Shown piece after piece: positions 1-5,991 of a stretch of DNA of 5,991 bases. The stretch is taken from contig JAEYXQ010000043.1 in the NCBI GenBank assembly GCA_023431205.1, positions 1 through 5,991 on the forward strand, written 5' to 3'. Made by a program: the position numbers and the translations under genes. Each line of letters starts with the position of its first letter. Positions within the stretch are counted from its first letter, which is position 1. The notes under the pieces are model-generated. The model was not told the DNA's origin. It saw only the letters and a program-made list of their open reading frames with translations, and searched no databases. Origin of the DNA: Pseudomonadota bacterium. Lineage in GTDB: Bacteria; Pseudomonadota; Alphaproteobacteria; Rhizobiales; Devosiaceae.

Positions 1-419
1 GGATCGAACTGGTCGATGTTCGCGGCGACGACGTCGACTTCGCCCGCGCCCGGTCAAACGTGGACGACGTGCTGGCGGCAAATCCCGACATCAACTGCAT
101 GGTCGGCTTCTACTCCTACAACCCGCCCAAGATCTACGAAGCCCTGCAGGCTGCCGGCAAGCTGGGCGAGATCACGGTCATTGCCTTTGACGAGGACCCG
201 ATCACGCTCGGCGCCGTCCGCGAAGGCAGCTTTGCCGGGACGGTGGTGCAGGACCCCTACCAGTGGGGATACCAGGGCATGCACCTGATGGCGAAATATC
301 TCGAGGGGGACACTTCCGAGATCCCCGAAAATGAGCTGATCATTGTTCCCACCAAGGTCATCGACCAGGCCAATGTCGATGCCTTCGAGGCGGAACTGAA
401 AGAGCGCATCGGCGGGTGA
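1..419 (+). CDS. CUT2-type sugar ABC transporter, periplasmic sugar-binding protein (C-terminal part)
   Basis: The gene enters from the left edge; the first complete codon is at base 3 and TGA is at 417-419, leaving about 138 residues. The visible sequence fits the second lobe of a ribose-binding-type (RbsB-like, type 1 periplasmic fold) protein. It has the segment VLAANPDINCMVGFYSYNPP, then an alternating strand/helix pattern with ITVIAFDEDP, where the aspartates fit the sugar-contacting loop of this fold. The stretch GTVVQDPYQWGYQGM matches the hinge region usually seen as 'VxQDPxxxGxxG' in the family. The signal peptide and first lobe lie outside the window. The RbsA-type ATPase and RbsC-type permease that follow on the same strand confirm it as the binding protein of a CUT2 importer. 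The ligand cannot be read from this part; ribose-, xylose- or polyol-type sugars are all possible. Confidence 0.93.
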   Translation, partial: IELVDVRGDDVDFARARSNVDDVLAANPDINCMVGFYSYNPPKIYEALQAAGKLGEITVIAFDEDPITLGAVREGSFAGTVVQDPYQWGYQGMHLMAKYLEGDTSEIPENELIIVPTKVIDQANVDAFEAELKERIGG

Positions 420-438
420 TCCTCCCAGGCCAGTGCGG

Positions 439-472
439 CCGCACCGGGCAGACGACCTCATGCCCGGTGCGG
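439..472 (+). promoter_or_regulatory. Perfect 12-bp stem-loop between binding-protein and ATPase genes
   Basis: The arms 439-450 (CCGCACCGGGCA) and 461-472 (TGCCCGGTGCGG) are exact reverse complements around a 10-base loop. The stem starts 20 bases after the binding-protein stop and ends 32 bases before the ATPase start at 505. It is followed by TGCTCTTA, which is pyrimidine-rich but not a proper T-run, so it is a weak or partial terminator at best. In bacterial sugar operons such structures often protect the 3' end of the binding-protein mRNA and reduce downstream expression, giving excess binding protein over membrane subunits. That role is inferred here. Confidence 0.75.
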
Positions 473-504
473 TGCTCTTACGGGGTCAACATAGCAGGGC
501 CCGG

Positions 505-2010
505 ATGTCGCAATCTCAGTCCACGCCGCTTCTCAGCCTTCAGAACATCTCCAAGGCCTATCCTGGCGTGGTGGCGCTCTCCAACGTCTCGCTGTCCCTC
601 ATGGAAGGCGAGGTCCTCGCTCTGATCGGCGAGAACGGCGCCGGCAAGTCCACCTTGATGAAGATTCTCGGTGGCGTGATCGAACCGGATTCGGGTCGAA
701 TCCTCGTGGGCGGAGTAGGCTATGACGGGCTGTCGGTGTCCCAGTCGCAGGCGGCAGGCATCGCCTTCGTCCATCAGGAACTGAACGTCTTCGACAATCT
801 CGACGCGGCGGCCAACATGTTTCTGGGGCGCGAACTGCGGGCCGGGCTTGGTCTGCTCGACCTGGCGGCCATGCACCGGGCTGCCGAGCCGTTGCTGGCC
901 CGTGTCGGCGCGCATTTTTCACCGCACACGCCGGTGGCCGACCTGTCGCTGGCCCAGCGTCAACTGCTCGAAATCGCCAAGGCGCTGTCCATCGATGCCC
1001 GTGTGGTCATCATGGACGAGCCGACATCATCGCTGACCCTGTCGGAAACCCGTACGCTGATGAAGGTCATCGCCGATCTCAAGGCCGAGGGCATTGCGGT
1101 CATCTACATCTCCCATCGCCTCTCGGAGGTCGAGGCGTGTGCCGACCGCGTCGTCGGCCTGCGGGACGGCCGCGTCGCCGGGCATCTCGACCGCGACGAG
1201 ATCAGCCACGACAACATGATCCGCCTGATGATCGGGCGCGACCTCAAATCCCTCTACATCCCGCCCGCGCGCCCGGCGGGTGAGGTGGTCCTGTCCCTCC
1301 GGCAGGTCGAGATCGCCGCCAATCCCGGCGCGCGCGTCGACCTCGATATTAGGGACGGGGAAATCCTGGGCATAGCCGGGCTGGTGGGGGCCGGAAGGAC
1401 AGAAATCGCCGAAGCCATCTTCGGTGCCGCGCCGGTGTTGGCCGGGGACATGCAGCTTGCCGGTGAGCACTACCGGGTTCTTTCCCCGCGAGACGCAATC
1501 GAGGCCGGGCTCTACCTCGTGCCGGAGGATCGCAAACGCACCGGGCTCGTGCTGGAGAGCACGATTGCCGAGAATGTCTGTCTCCCCGACCTCGGATCCG
1601 TCAGCCGGGCAGGGCTGGTCTCGGGACCCGCCGTCCTGGCGCGCGCCGATGAGCAGCGTCGCCAGCTCGGCATTCGAGCGCTCAATGTGCGGCAGCTGGC
1701 CGCTAACCTGTCCGGGGGCAATCAGCAGAAGGTGGTGCTGGCGAAGTGGCTCTCCATGCGGCCGCGCGTGATCATCTTCGATGAGCCGACCCGCGGCATC
1801 GATGTCGGTGCCAAGTCCGAAATCTACGGCATGATGAGGGGGCTCGCCGACAATGGCGTCGCCGTGGTGATGATCTCCAGCGACATGGAGGAGGTTATCG
1901 GCGTCTCCGACCGCATCGTGGTGCTGCGCGAAGGTGAAGTCGCCGGGTGTCTGCAGCGCAGCGATTTTTCCGAACACAACGTGCTCAAACTCGCCGTCGG
2001 CGCCAACTGA
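505..2010 (+). CDS. CUT2-type sugar ABC transporter ATP-binding protein (RbsA/MglA/XylG-like, two fused ATPase domains)
   Basis: This cytoplasmic protein supplies ATP hydrolysis for sugar import. From ATG 505 it has 501 residues, the usual family length. Domain 1 has Walker A GENGAGKST (42-50), a degenerate signature LSLAQRQ (147-153), Walker B VVIMDEPTS (167-175) and switch H204. Domain 2 has a degenerate Walker A GLVGAGRTE (292-300, Lys replaced by Arg), a full signature LSGGNQQK (402-409), Walker B VIIFDEPTRGID (422-433), and SSD (458-460) where the switch histidine would be. One canonical and one degenerate ATP site is normal for this family. The frame stays open upstream to a GTG at 433, but those 24 codons run through the 12-bp stem-loop and look nothing like the family N-terminus. 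ATG 505 has AGG at 496-498 at good spacing. Twelve bases separate its stop from the permease start, so the two are co-transcribed. The exact sugar is unknown. Confidence 0.96.
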   Translation: MSQSQSTPLLSLQNISKAYPGVVALSNVSLSLMEGEVLALIGENGAGKSTLMKILGGVIEPDSGRILVGGVGYDGLSVSQSQAAGIAFVHQELNVFDNLDAAANMFLGRELRAGLGLLDLAAMHRAAEPLLARVGAHFSPHTPVADLSLAQRQLLEIAKALSIDARVVIMDEPTSSLTLSETRTLMKVIADLKAEGIAVIYISHRLSEVEACADRVVGLRDGRVAGHLDRDEISHDNMIRLMIGRDLKSLYIPPARPAGEVVLSLRQVEIAANPGARVDLDIRDGEILGIAGLVGAGRTEIAEAIFGAAPVLAGDMQLAGEHYRVLSPRDAIEAGLYLVPEDRKRTGLVLESTIAENVCLPDLGSVSRAGLVSGPAVLARADEQRRQLGIRALNVRQLAANLSGGNQQKVVLAKWLSMRPRVIIFDEPTRGIDVGAKSEIYGMMRGLADNGVAVVMISSDMEEVIGVSDRIVVLREGEVAGCLQRSDFSEHNVLKLAVGAN

Positions 2011-2014
2011 AGGA
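2010..2014 (+). promoter_or_regulatory. Ribosome binding site that fixes the CUT2 permease start at 2023
   Basis: AAGGA overlaps the last base of the ATPase stop codon and lies 8 bases before ATG 2023. A GTG at 2017 in the same frame is only 2 bases downstream of it, too close for initiation, so ATG 2023 is the preferred start. Its closeness to the ATPase stop suggests translational coupling. Confidence 0.65.
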
Positions 2015-2022
2015 CCGTGCTC

Positions 2023-3057
2023 ATGCACAAGAAGGATATGGGGCTCGCTGTCCTGATCATCGTGGTGGGCGCCGTCGTCTACCTGCGCAATCCGCTCTTC
2101 CTCTCCCCGATCAACCTCGGCAACACCGCCAACCTGGTCGGGCTGTTCGGGCTGTTTGCCATCGGGCAGGGCTTCGTGATCATGACCGGGGGCATCGATC
2201 TCGCCGTGGGGTCGATGATCGCCCTGCTGGGGGTGTTGTTCGTCGACATGGTCGGCAAGTTCGGCGTGCCCTGGCCACTGGCCATCCTGATCACGCTGGG
2301 CTTAGGGGCACTTATGGGCCTCGCGCATGGCATCCTGATCACCCGCCTGAAGATGCAGCCTTTCGTGGTCACCCTATGCGGACTGCTGATCTATCGCGGC
2401 CTGGCGCGTGGCTATACCGGCGAGGCTACGGCCGGATTTCCGTTCGGCGCCAGCTATCCGGAACTGGAGTGGTTGACCCTCGGCCGCTCCTTCGGCGTGC
2501 CGCATTCCTTCTTTGCCATGCTGCTGGTCGCAGCGATCGCCTGGGTGGTGCTGCACCGGTCCGTGTTCGGGCGCCACCTCTATGCCGTCGGCAAGAACGA
2601 AGACGCGGCCCGTTATTCCGGCGTTCGCACCGGGCGTGTCATCACCGCCGCCTATGTGATCAGCGCCGTTCTTGCGGCGGTGGCGGCGATCTACTTCGCC
2701 ATGTTCACCAAATCCGTGCAGCCGTCCTCCCACGGCAATTTTTACGAGCTTTATGCCATCGCGGCGGCTGTGCTGGGGGGCTTCTCGCTTCGCGGCGGCG
2801 AAGGATCGATCGTGGGGGTGGTGCTGGGCGCGGTGCTGCTGCAGGAGTTGCAGAACCTGGTCAATCTCTTGGGTATTCCGTCGTCGCTCAACTTCGCCGT
2901 GATGGGCGGCGTCATCCTTGTCGGGGTGCTCGCCGACCAGCAGTTCAACCGCTATCGGGAAAAGCAGCGAACGGCACGCGCCCGGCAAGATCTGGGTCGG
3001 AGCGCGACCTCTGTCAGCCCGGTGCTTGACCGTGGTCCTGCAAGTCCACCCGTGTGA
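2023..3057 (+). CDS. CUT2-type sugar ABC transporter permease (RbsC-like)
   Basis: This inner-membrane protein (344 residues) forms the sugar channel; CUT2 systems use one permease gene, which acts as a homodimer. It is hydrophobic throughout, with about eight to ten membrane segments, for example near residues 7-21, 38-54, 84-106, 113-130, 161-177, 204-226, 262-283 and 290-304. The family hallmark TGGIDLAVGS is at 55-64. The cytoplasmic coupling loop GKNEDAARYSGV (190-201) matches the RbsC-type 'GGNExAxRxSG' pattern that contacts the ATPase. The glycine-rich AVLGGFSLRGGEGS (249-262) is also typical. After the last membrane segment there is a polar tail of about 35 residues rich in Arg, Ser and Pro, somewhat longer than in E. 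coli RbsC, with no recognisable motif. It is the last gene of the visible operon and converges with the - strand ATPase gene 40 bases further on. Confidence 0.95.
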   Translation: MHKKDMGLAVLIIVVGAVVYLRNPLFLSPINLGNTANLVGLFGLFAIGQGFVIMTGGIDLAVGSMIALLGVLFVDMVGKFGVPWPLAILITLGLGALMGLAHGILITRLKMQPFVVTLCGLLIYRGLARGYTGEATAGFPFGASYPELEWLTLGRSFGVPHSFFAMLLVAAIAWVVLHRSVFGRHLYAVGKNEDAARYSGVRTGRVITAAYVISAVLAAVAAIYFAMFTKSVQPSSHGNFYELYAIAAAVLGGFSLRGGEGSIVGVVLGAVLLQELQNLVNLLGIPSSLNFAVMGGVILVGVLADQQFNRYREKQRTARARQDLGRSATSVSPVLDRGPASPPV

Positions 3058-3097
3058 GCTCCGGGCGGATCAGGGTCGCGTCACGGCGTGGGTTCCA
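3058..3097. other. Convergent gap between the two transporter loci, no clear terminator
   Basis: Only 40 bases separate two converging stop codons. The best hairpin is an imperfect 7-bp stem (3046-3052 with 3062-3068, one mismatch), which reaches into the permease gene and has no T-run on either strand. A 7-bp inverted repeat with distant arms (3003-3009 and 3074-3080) also spans the gap. I see no conventional intrinsic terminator for either operon. Confidence 0.5.
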
Positions 3098-4186
3098 TCA
3101 GATGCGCATCCCTGCCGCGTCAAAGGCGAGAGCGGCACCGTCTTCTATGCCGACATGGATGGGCGCGCCGTTGCTGGCCCGCGAGTGGCCTTTCTGCTGG
3201 ATGGTCACCTTGGCGTCGCCATCGCGACCGATGGCATAGACATAGGACACGCCGCCCAGCTGCTCGATCACCTGTGCCGTGGCGGTCAGGCTGGCTCCTG
3301 CAACGGCGGTATCGGTGAAGTGCTCCGGGCGGATGCCCACGCTGATCGTGTCGCCGACTGCACCGCCTGTCCCGCGCCGCCGAACAGTCAGGTCCGGACC
3401 GTCGAAAGCGGGGAGTGAAACCGACAGCGTGTCGCCTTCGATGGCGCGGATCACGCCGTCTAGGAAGTTCATGCGCGGCGAGCCGATGAAGCCGGCAACG
3501 AAGATGTTGTCCGGATTGTCGTAGAGTTCGATCGGGCTGCCCTGCTGCTCGATGCGGCCGGCGCGCAGCACGACGATGCGGTCGGCCAGCGTCATCGCCT
3601 CTACCTGGTCATGGGTGACGTAGACCATGGTGGCGCCAAGCTGCTGATGGAGGTTGGCGATCTCGATCCGCATCTGCACGCGCAGCTCGGCATCGAGGTT
3701 GCTTAGCGGTTCGTCGAAGAGGAACGCTCGCGGCTGACGCACGATGGCCCGGCCGATTGCCACGCGCTGGCGCTGCCCACCCGAGAGCTGGCGAGGCTTG
3801 CGGTCCAGCAGATCCTCCAGTTCGAGGATGCGGGCCGCGTCGGCCACGCGTTGTGCGACCTGCTCCCTGGGGGCGCCACCCATCCTCAGGCCGAAGCCCA
3901 TGTTCTCCGCCACGGTCATGTGGGGATAGAGCGCATAGGACTGGAACACCATGGCGACGCCACGTTCGCTCGGGTCGAATTCGGTGACGTCCTCGCCGCC
4001 GATGAAGACCTGGCCCGAACTGGGCTCCTCAAGCCCGGAAATGGTGCGGAGCAGGGTGGACTTGCCGCAGCCGGAGGGGCCGACGAACACCACGAACTCG
4101 CCGTCCGCGACGTCGAGATCGATGTCGTGGATGACCTTTACCGAGCCGAAGCTCTTGTTGATGCCCCGCAGTTTGAGTTCGGCCAC
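3098..4186 (-). CDS. CUT1-type sugar ABC transporter ATP-binding protein (MalK/UgpC-like)
   Basis: This cytoplasmic ATPase (362 residues) acts as a homodimer energising a CUT1 importer for oligosaccharides, polyols or glycerol phosphate. Its motifs are complete: Walker A GPSGCGKST (36-44), Q-loop Q82 in MVFQSYALYPHM, signature LSGGQRQR (134-141), Walker B FLFDEP (155-160), D-loop SNLD (162-165) and switch H192 in YVTHDQVEAMTL. The C-terminal third is the TOBE/OB-fold regulatory region of MalK-type proteins, with GFIGSPRMNFL (232-242) and GIRPEHF (284-290). The start is a GTG at 4184-4186, supported by a strong AGGAGG five bases upstream. Automated annotation often labels such proteins UgpC, but nothing here proves glycerol-3-phosphate as substrate. 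It is divergent from the CUT1 binding-protein gene and most likely serves that transporter; one such ATPase can serve several CUT1 systems. Confidence 0.96.
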   Translation of the reverse strand: MAELKLRGINKSFGSVKVIHDIDLDVADGEFVVFVGPSGCGKSTLLRTISGLEEPSSGQVFIGGEDVTEFDPSERGVAMVFQSYALYPHMTVAENMGFGLRMGGAPREQVAQRVADAARILELEDLLDRKPRQLSGGQRQRVAIGRAIVRQPRAFLFDEPLSNLDAELRVQMRIEIANLHQQLGATMVYVTHDQVEAMTLADRIVVLRAGRIEQQGSPIELYDNPDNIFVAGFIGSPRMNFLDGVIRAIEGDTLSVSLPAFDGPDLTVRRRGTGGAVGDTISVGIRPEHFTDTAVAGASLTATAQVIEQLGGVSYVYAIGRDGDAKVTIQQKGHSRASNGAPIHVGIEDGAALAFDAAGMRI

Positions 4187-4191
4187 CGTTT

Positions 4192-4197
4192 CCTCCT
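4192..4197 (-). promoter_or_regulatory. Shine-Dalgarno site that fixes the GTG start of the CUT1 ATPase gene
   Basis: Read on the - strand, AGGAGG lies five bases before GTG (4186-4184), in the context GCAAGGAGGAAACG. No ATG is available at this position, and the protein beginning MAELKLRGINKSFG matches the normal MalK-family N-terminus, so the GTG start is well supported. Confidence 0.85.
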
Positions 4198-4244
4198 TGC
4201 CGATGGTTCCGGCGCTTTGCCGCCTGGAAGCGGATTACGCCAGA

Positions 4245-4267
4245 GTATGGTAGCGTCTCTACCATAC
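4245..4267. promoter_or_regulatory. Perfect 9-bp palindrome, candidate operator
   Basis: GTATGGTAG (4245-4253) and CTACCATAC (4259-4267) are exact reverse complements separated by CGTCT. The site lies 58 bases upstream of the ATPase GTG and 265 bases upstream of the binding-protein ATG. Its symmetry, size and position suit the binding site of a dimeric sugar-responsive repressor such as a LacI- or GntR-family protein. The spacing does not exactly match an operator consensus I can name. It could also form a hairpin in the ATPase mRNA leader if transcription starts upstream of it. Confidence 0.6.
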
Positions 4268-4532
4268 AAGTATTGTCTATCAGGATTTCTGAAGCTCTTA
4301 GTAGTTCGTACCGGCTTTATGAATATGCCTGGTGGGGCGATGGTCCTCTGAAACGGTGCGTCAGTAAAGTGCAACTTTTTCCTTGATGATCAGTCTTGTG
4401 AGGTACGTTCCTCTTGCCTCTGTTCACAAGGCGCGTCTACAAAGTGGCAAGTGGTAATTGCAGCACGCTGCGGACCACTGCGGCCCGGGAGGAGACCAGT
4501 TTGGTTGTCGGCCGCCAAAACAGGAGGATACC

Positions 4533-5789
4533 ATGAAGCGTATTGCGCTTGCCGCAATGCTCGGCTTGGCCGTCATCATGCCGGTCCAGGCCCAGACAGT
4601 TGTCAAACATCTGCACATCACCTCGATTCCGGCGGAAGTGGAGTTGATGAACTCCATCGCCGACGAGTTCATGGCCCAGAACCCCGATATCAAGGTGGAA
4701 CTGCCCTTTCTCGAGAACGAGGCATTCAAGGCCAAGCTGACCACGCAACTGCAGTCGGCGGACGCGCCGGACGTGTTCCATTCCTGGGGCGGCGGCGTGT
4801 TCTATGAACAGGCCAAGGCCGGATTCCTGCGCCCCGTCGGGGACGTGCTGAGCCAGGAAGCGCTGGACAACCAGGGGACCGCCGGCGTTTCCGCCTTCAC
4901 CGGCCCCGATGGCGAGATCTATGGCGTCGCCCGCGACGTCAGCGAAGTCGTCCTGTGGTACAACAAGGACCTGTTCGAGCAGGCTGGTGTCGATCCGGCC
5001 AGCATGCAGACCTGGGAAGGGTTCCTTGAGGGCGTGCAGACGTTCAAGGACGCCGGCATCACCCCGATCGCGGTTGGCGCCAAGGACAAGTGGCCGGCCC
5101 ACTTCTGGTGGTCCAAGCTGGTGGTTCGCCTCGCGGGCCAGGAAGGCTTCGAGGCTGCTGCGCGCGGCGACGGCGACGGCTTTGCCGGAGAAGATTTCGT
5201 CAAGGCCGGCGAGTACTTCCTGCAGCTGGCTGAAATGGAGCCCTGGCAGGACGGCTTCCTCGCCGCCAGCTATAGCGACGCTTCGGGCCTGTTCGGCGAC
5301 GGCAAGGCGGCGATGCACCTGATGGGCGACTGGGACTACGGTGCCATGAAGGACAACTCCGCGACCAAGGAAGGTATTCCGGACGACCAGCTGGGCATCC
5401 TGCCATTCCCCACCATCGAGGGTGGCAAGGGTGACCCCACCGATACGCTCGGCGGCATCGGCGGCATCCTGTTCTCCAAGAACGCTTCGGATGCGGCGGT
5501 GAAGTGGGTCGAGTTCTTCAACTCGCCGGAACAGCAGCGCAAATACGCCGAAGCGGCCTACTACATCCCGATCGCCAAGGGCGCTGCGGATGTCATGACC
5601 AACCCGTTCAAGGTGCAGATCGGCCAGAACATCAGCGGTGCGCACTGGCACGCCCTGTTCTTCGACCAGGCCTTGGGCCCCAATGTCGGCGGCGTCGTCA
5701 ATGACGTTTCGGCGGACCTGGCTGCCAACGCCATCAGCGCCGAGGAAGCTGCCCAGCTGATCAAGGAGGCCGTGGACGACTCCCTGTAG
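4533..5789 (+). CDS. CUT1-type sugar ABC transporter, periplasmic substrate-binding protein
   Basis: This secreted protein (418 residues, typical for CUT1 binding proteins) captures a sugar or oligosaccharide in the periplasm and delivers it to the permeases. It begins with a classic signal peptide: KR at 2-3, a hydrophobic core, and a likely cleavage after VQA (residue 20). The body fits the family-1 extracellular solute-binding fold. SADAPDVFHSWGGG (75-88) is the usual 'aDaPDv' region, VVLWYNKDLFEQAGV (139-153) is the strongest family motif, and GDGKAAMHLMGDWDYG (255-270) matches the 'GkaAM...GdW' motif. About ten tryptophans, including W187, W192, W193, W267 and W372, fit stacking against sugar rings. 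ATG 4533 has AGGAGG (4522-4527) five bases upstream; longer upstream reading would remove the signal peptide from the N-terminus. The ligand is not identifiable. A stem-loop and a further gene follow on the same strand. Confidence 0.96.
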   Translation: MKRIALAAMLGLAVIMPVQAQTVVKHLHITSIPAEVELMNSIADEFMAQNPDIKVELPFLENEAFKAKLTTQLQSADAPDVFHSWGGGVFYEQAKAGFLRPVGDVLSQEALDNQGTAGVSAFTGPDGEIYGVARDVSEVVLWYNKDLFEQAGVDPASMQTWEGFLEGVQTFKDAGITPIAVGAKDKWPAHFWWSKLVVRLAGQEGFEAAARGDGDGFAGEDFVKAGEYFLQLAEMEPWQDGFLAASYSDASGLFGDGKAAMHLMGDWDYGAMKDNSATKEGIPDDQLGILPFPTIEGGKGDPTDTLGGIGGILFSKNASDAAVKWVEFFNSPEQQRKYAEAAYYIPIAKGAADVMTNPFKVQIGQNISGAHWHALFFDQALGPNVGGVVNDVSADLAANAISAEEAAQLIKEAVDDSL

Positions 5790-5803
5790 TCTCTCCAAGG
5801 CTT

Positions 5804-5832
5804 TCCGGCGGGTGGCAGAAACGCCCGCCGGA
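5804..5832 (+). promoter_or_regulatory. Perfect 9-bp GC-rich stem-loop after the CUT1 binding-protein gene
   Basis: TCCGGCGGG (5804-5812) and CCCGCCGGA (5824-5832) are exact reverse complements around an 11-base loop, 14 bases after the binding-protein stop. The following bases (CCACTTGAAC) are not a T-run, so full intrinsic termination is unlikely. The position suggests mRNA 3'-end protection or partial attenuation before the downstream gene, as in maltose-type operons; this is inference. The rest of the 156-base gap holds a short GC stem (5917-5921 with 5926-5930) just before the next ribosome binding site. Confidence 0.7.
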
Positions 5833-5945
5833 CCACTTGAACAACTCGATCCCTGTCCGCTCTCCGTCATGGCCCTGACCCAGTCGCCCAAAGGGCCGTC
5901 TGGCAGAACAGGGGAGCCCGGGCGGCCGGGAGGCGGAGGACGCCG

Positions 5946-5991
5946 ATGACCAGCATTGCCACCGCATCCAGCCCATCCTTGGCGCCGGCAG
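5946..5991 (+). CDS. Start of next gene, presumably CUT1 sugar permease (N-terminus only)
   Basis: ATG 5946 opens a frame that runs off the right edge (about 15 residues, MTSIATASSPSLAPA). GGAGG at 5935-5939 sits six bases upstream, a good ribosome binding site. A short polar N-terminus before the first membrane segment is common in MalF/UgpA-type permeases, and CUT1 operons normally place the first permease directly after the binding protein. The visible residues alone do not identify the protein; the assignment rests on context. Confidence 0.6.
   Translation, partial: MTSIATASSPSLAPA

Larger units (their letters stand above)
4187..4532. promoter_or_regulatory. Divergent intergenic region with promoters for the CUT1 ATPase and binding-protein genes
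   Basis: These 346 bases separate the divergent CUT1 genes and must hold both promoters unless transcription enters from outside. The stretch from about 4240 to 4400 is visibly AT-richer than the flanking genes. I could not assign convincing -35/-10 pairs. The best on the + strand is weak: TTGTCT at 4273-4278 with TCTTAG 17 bases later. Besides the operator-like palindrome, the region holds a small hairpin (4366-4370 with 4374-4378) running into a T-run, a near-palindrome GAGGTACGTTCCTC (4400-4413), and a 6-bp inverted repeat CTTGTG/CACAAG (4395-4400 and 4425-4430). It contains no convincing gene. Confidence 0.7.

Noticed and set aside
433..504. Upstream GTG start extending the CUT2 ATPase by 24 residues
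   Set aside because: The extension crosses the 12-bp stem-loop, has no family resemblance, and ATG 505 gives the standard 501-residue length.
1375..1404. Loss of the Walker A lysine in the second ATPase domain of the CUT2 ATPase as a sign of a broken gene
   Set aside because: GAGRT in place of GKST is the normal state of the C-terminal domain in RbsA/MglA-type proteins, and is paired with the degenerate signature in domain 1.
1027..2028. Open frame (333 codons) on the - strand opposite the CUT2 ATPase gene
   Set aside because: Same antisense artefact. The product is His/Asp-rich with no domain character, and the + strand ATPase motifs are intact throughout.
4319..4351. 10-codon ATG frame in the divergent intergenic region
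   Set aside because: Very short and without a ribosome binding site.
4386..4457. 23-codon ATG frame in the leader of the CUT1 binding-protein gene
   Set aside because: No ribosome binding site precedes it (TTTTTCCTTG), and the length is expected by chance in this AT-richer stretch.
4437..5891. Long open frame (484 codons) on the - strand opposite the CUT1 binding-protein gene
   Set aside because: It mirrors a clearly coding gene in GC-rich DNA, where antisense frames stay open by codon bias. The product has no recognisable motif and the + strand gene has signal peptide, family motifs and a ribosome binding site.
5869..5949. 26-codon ATG frame whose TGA overlaps the start of the gene at 5946
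   Set aside because: No ribosome binding site upstream. The product is a Gly/Pro/Arg run produced by the GC-rich stem and ribosome binding site of the next gene; the overlap is probably accidental.

Overview
The window is ordinary high-GC chromosomal or megaplasmid sequence from what looks like an alphaproteobacterium, probably Rhizobiales-like. I infer this from strong GC preference at third codon positions, the style of the sugar ABC transporter genes, and two such transporters packed side by side. No taxon-specific marker is present, so the assignment is loose. I see no tRNA, rRNA, insertion sequence, CRISPR array or phage gene.

Left half (1-3057, + strand): the end of a CUT2-class (ribose/galactose/xylose-type) sugar importer operon. 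It holds the C-terminal part of a periplasmic sugar-binding protein, a duplicated ATPase of the RbsA/MglA/XylG type (501 residues) and a single RbsC-type permease (344 residues). A perfect 12-bp stem-loop lies between the binding-protein gene and the ATPase gene.

Right half (3098-5991): part of a separate CUT1-class (maltose/oligosaccharide-type) importer in a divergent arrangement. A MalK/UgpC-type ATPase is on the - strand, tail-to-tail with the CUT2 operon. After a 346-bp intergenic region, a secreted sugar-binding protein (418 residues) and the first codons of the next gene, presumably the first permease, run on the + strand. The intergenic region holds a perfect 9-bp inverted repeat (GTATGGTAG-N5-CTACCATAC), the best candidate for an operator. 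A second strong stem-loop follows this binding-protein gene before the next gene, mirroring the CUT2 operon.

How they work together: each set is an ATP-driven importer. The binding protein captures sugar in the periplasm, the permease moves it across the inner membrane, and the ATPase powers the step. The window contains no enzyme and no regulator, so the sugars cannot be named. I found no undescribed biological system. The points worth a second look are regulatory: the operator-like palindrome, the two stem-loops after the binding-protein genes, and a short possible leader ORF that overlaps the start of the CUT1 binding-protein gene.
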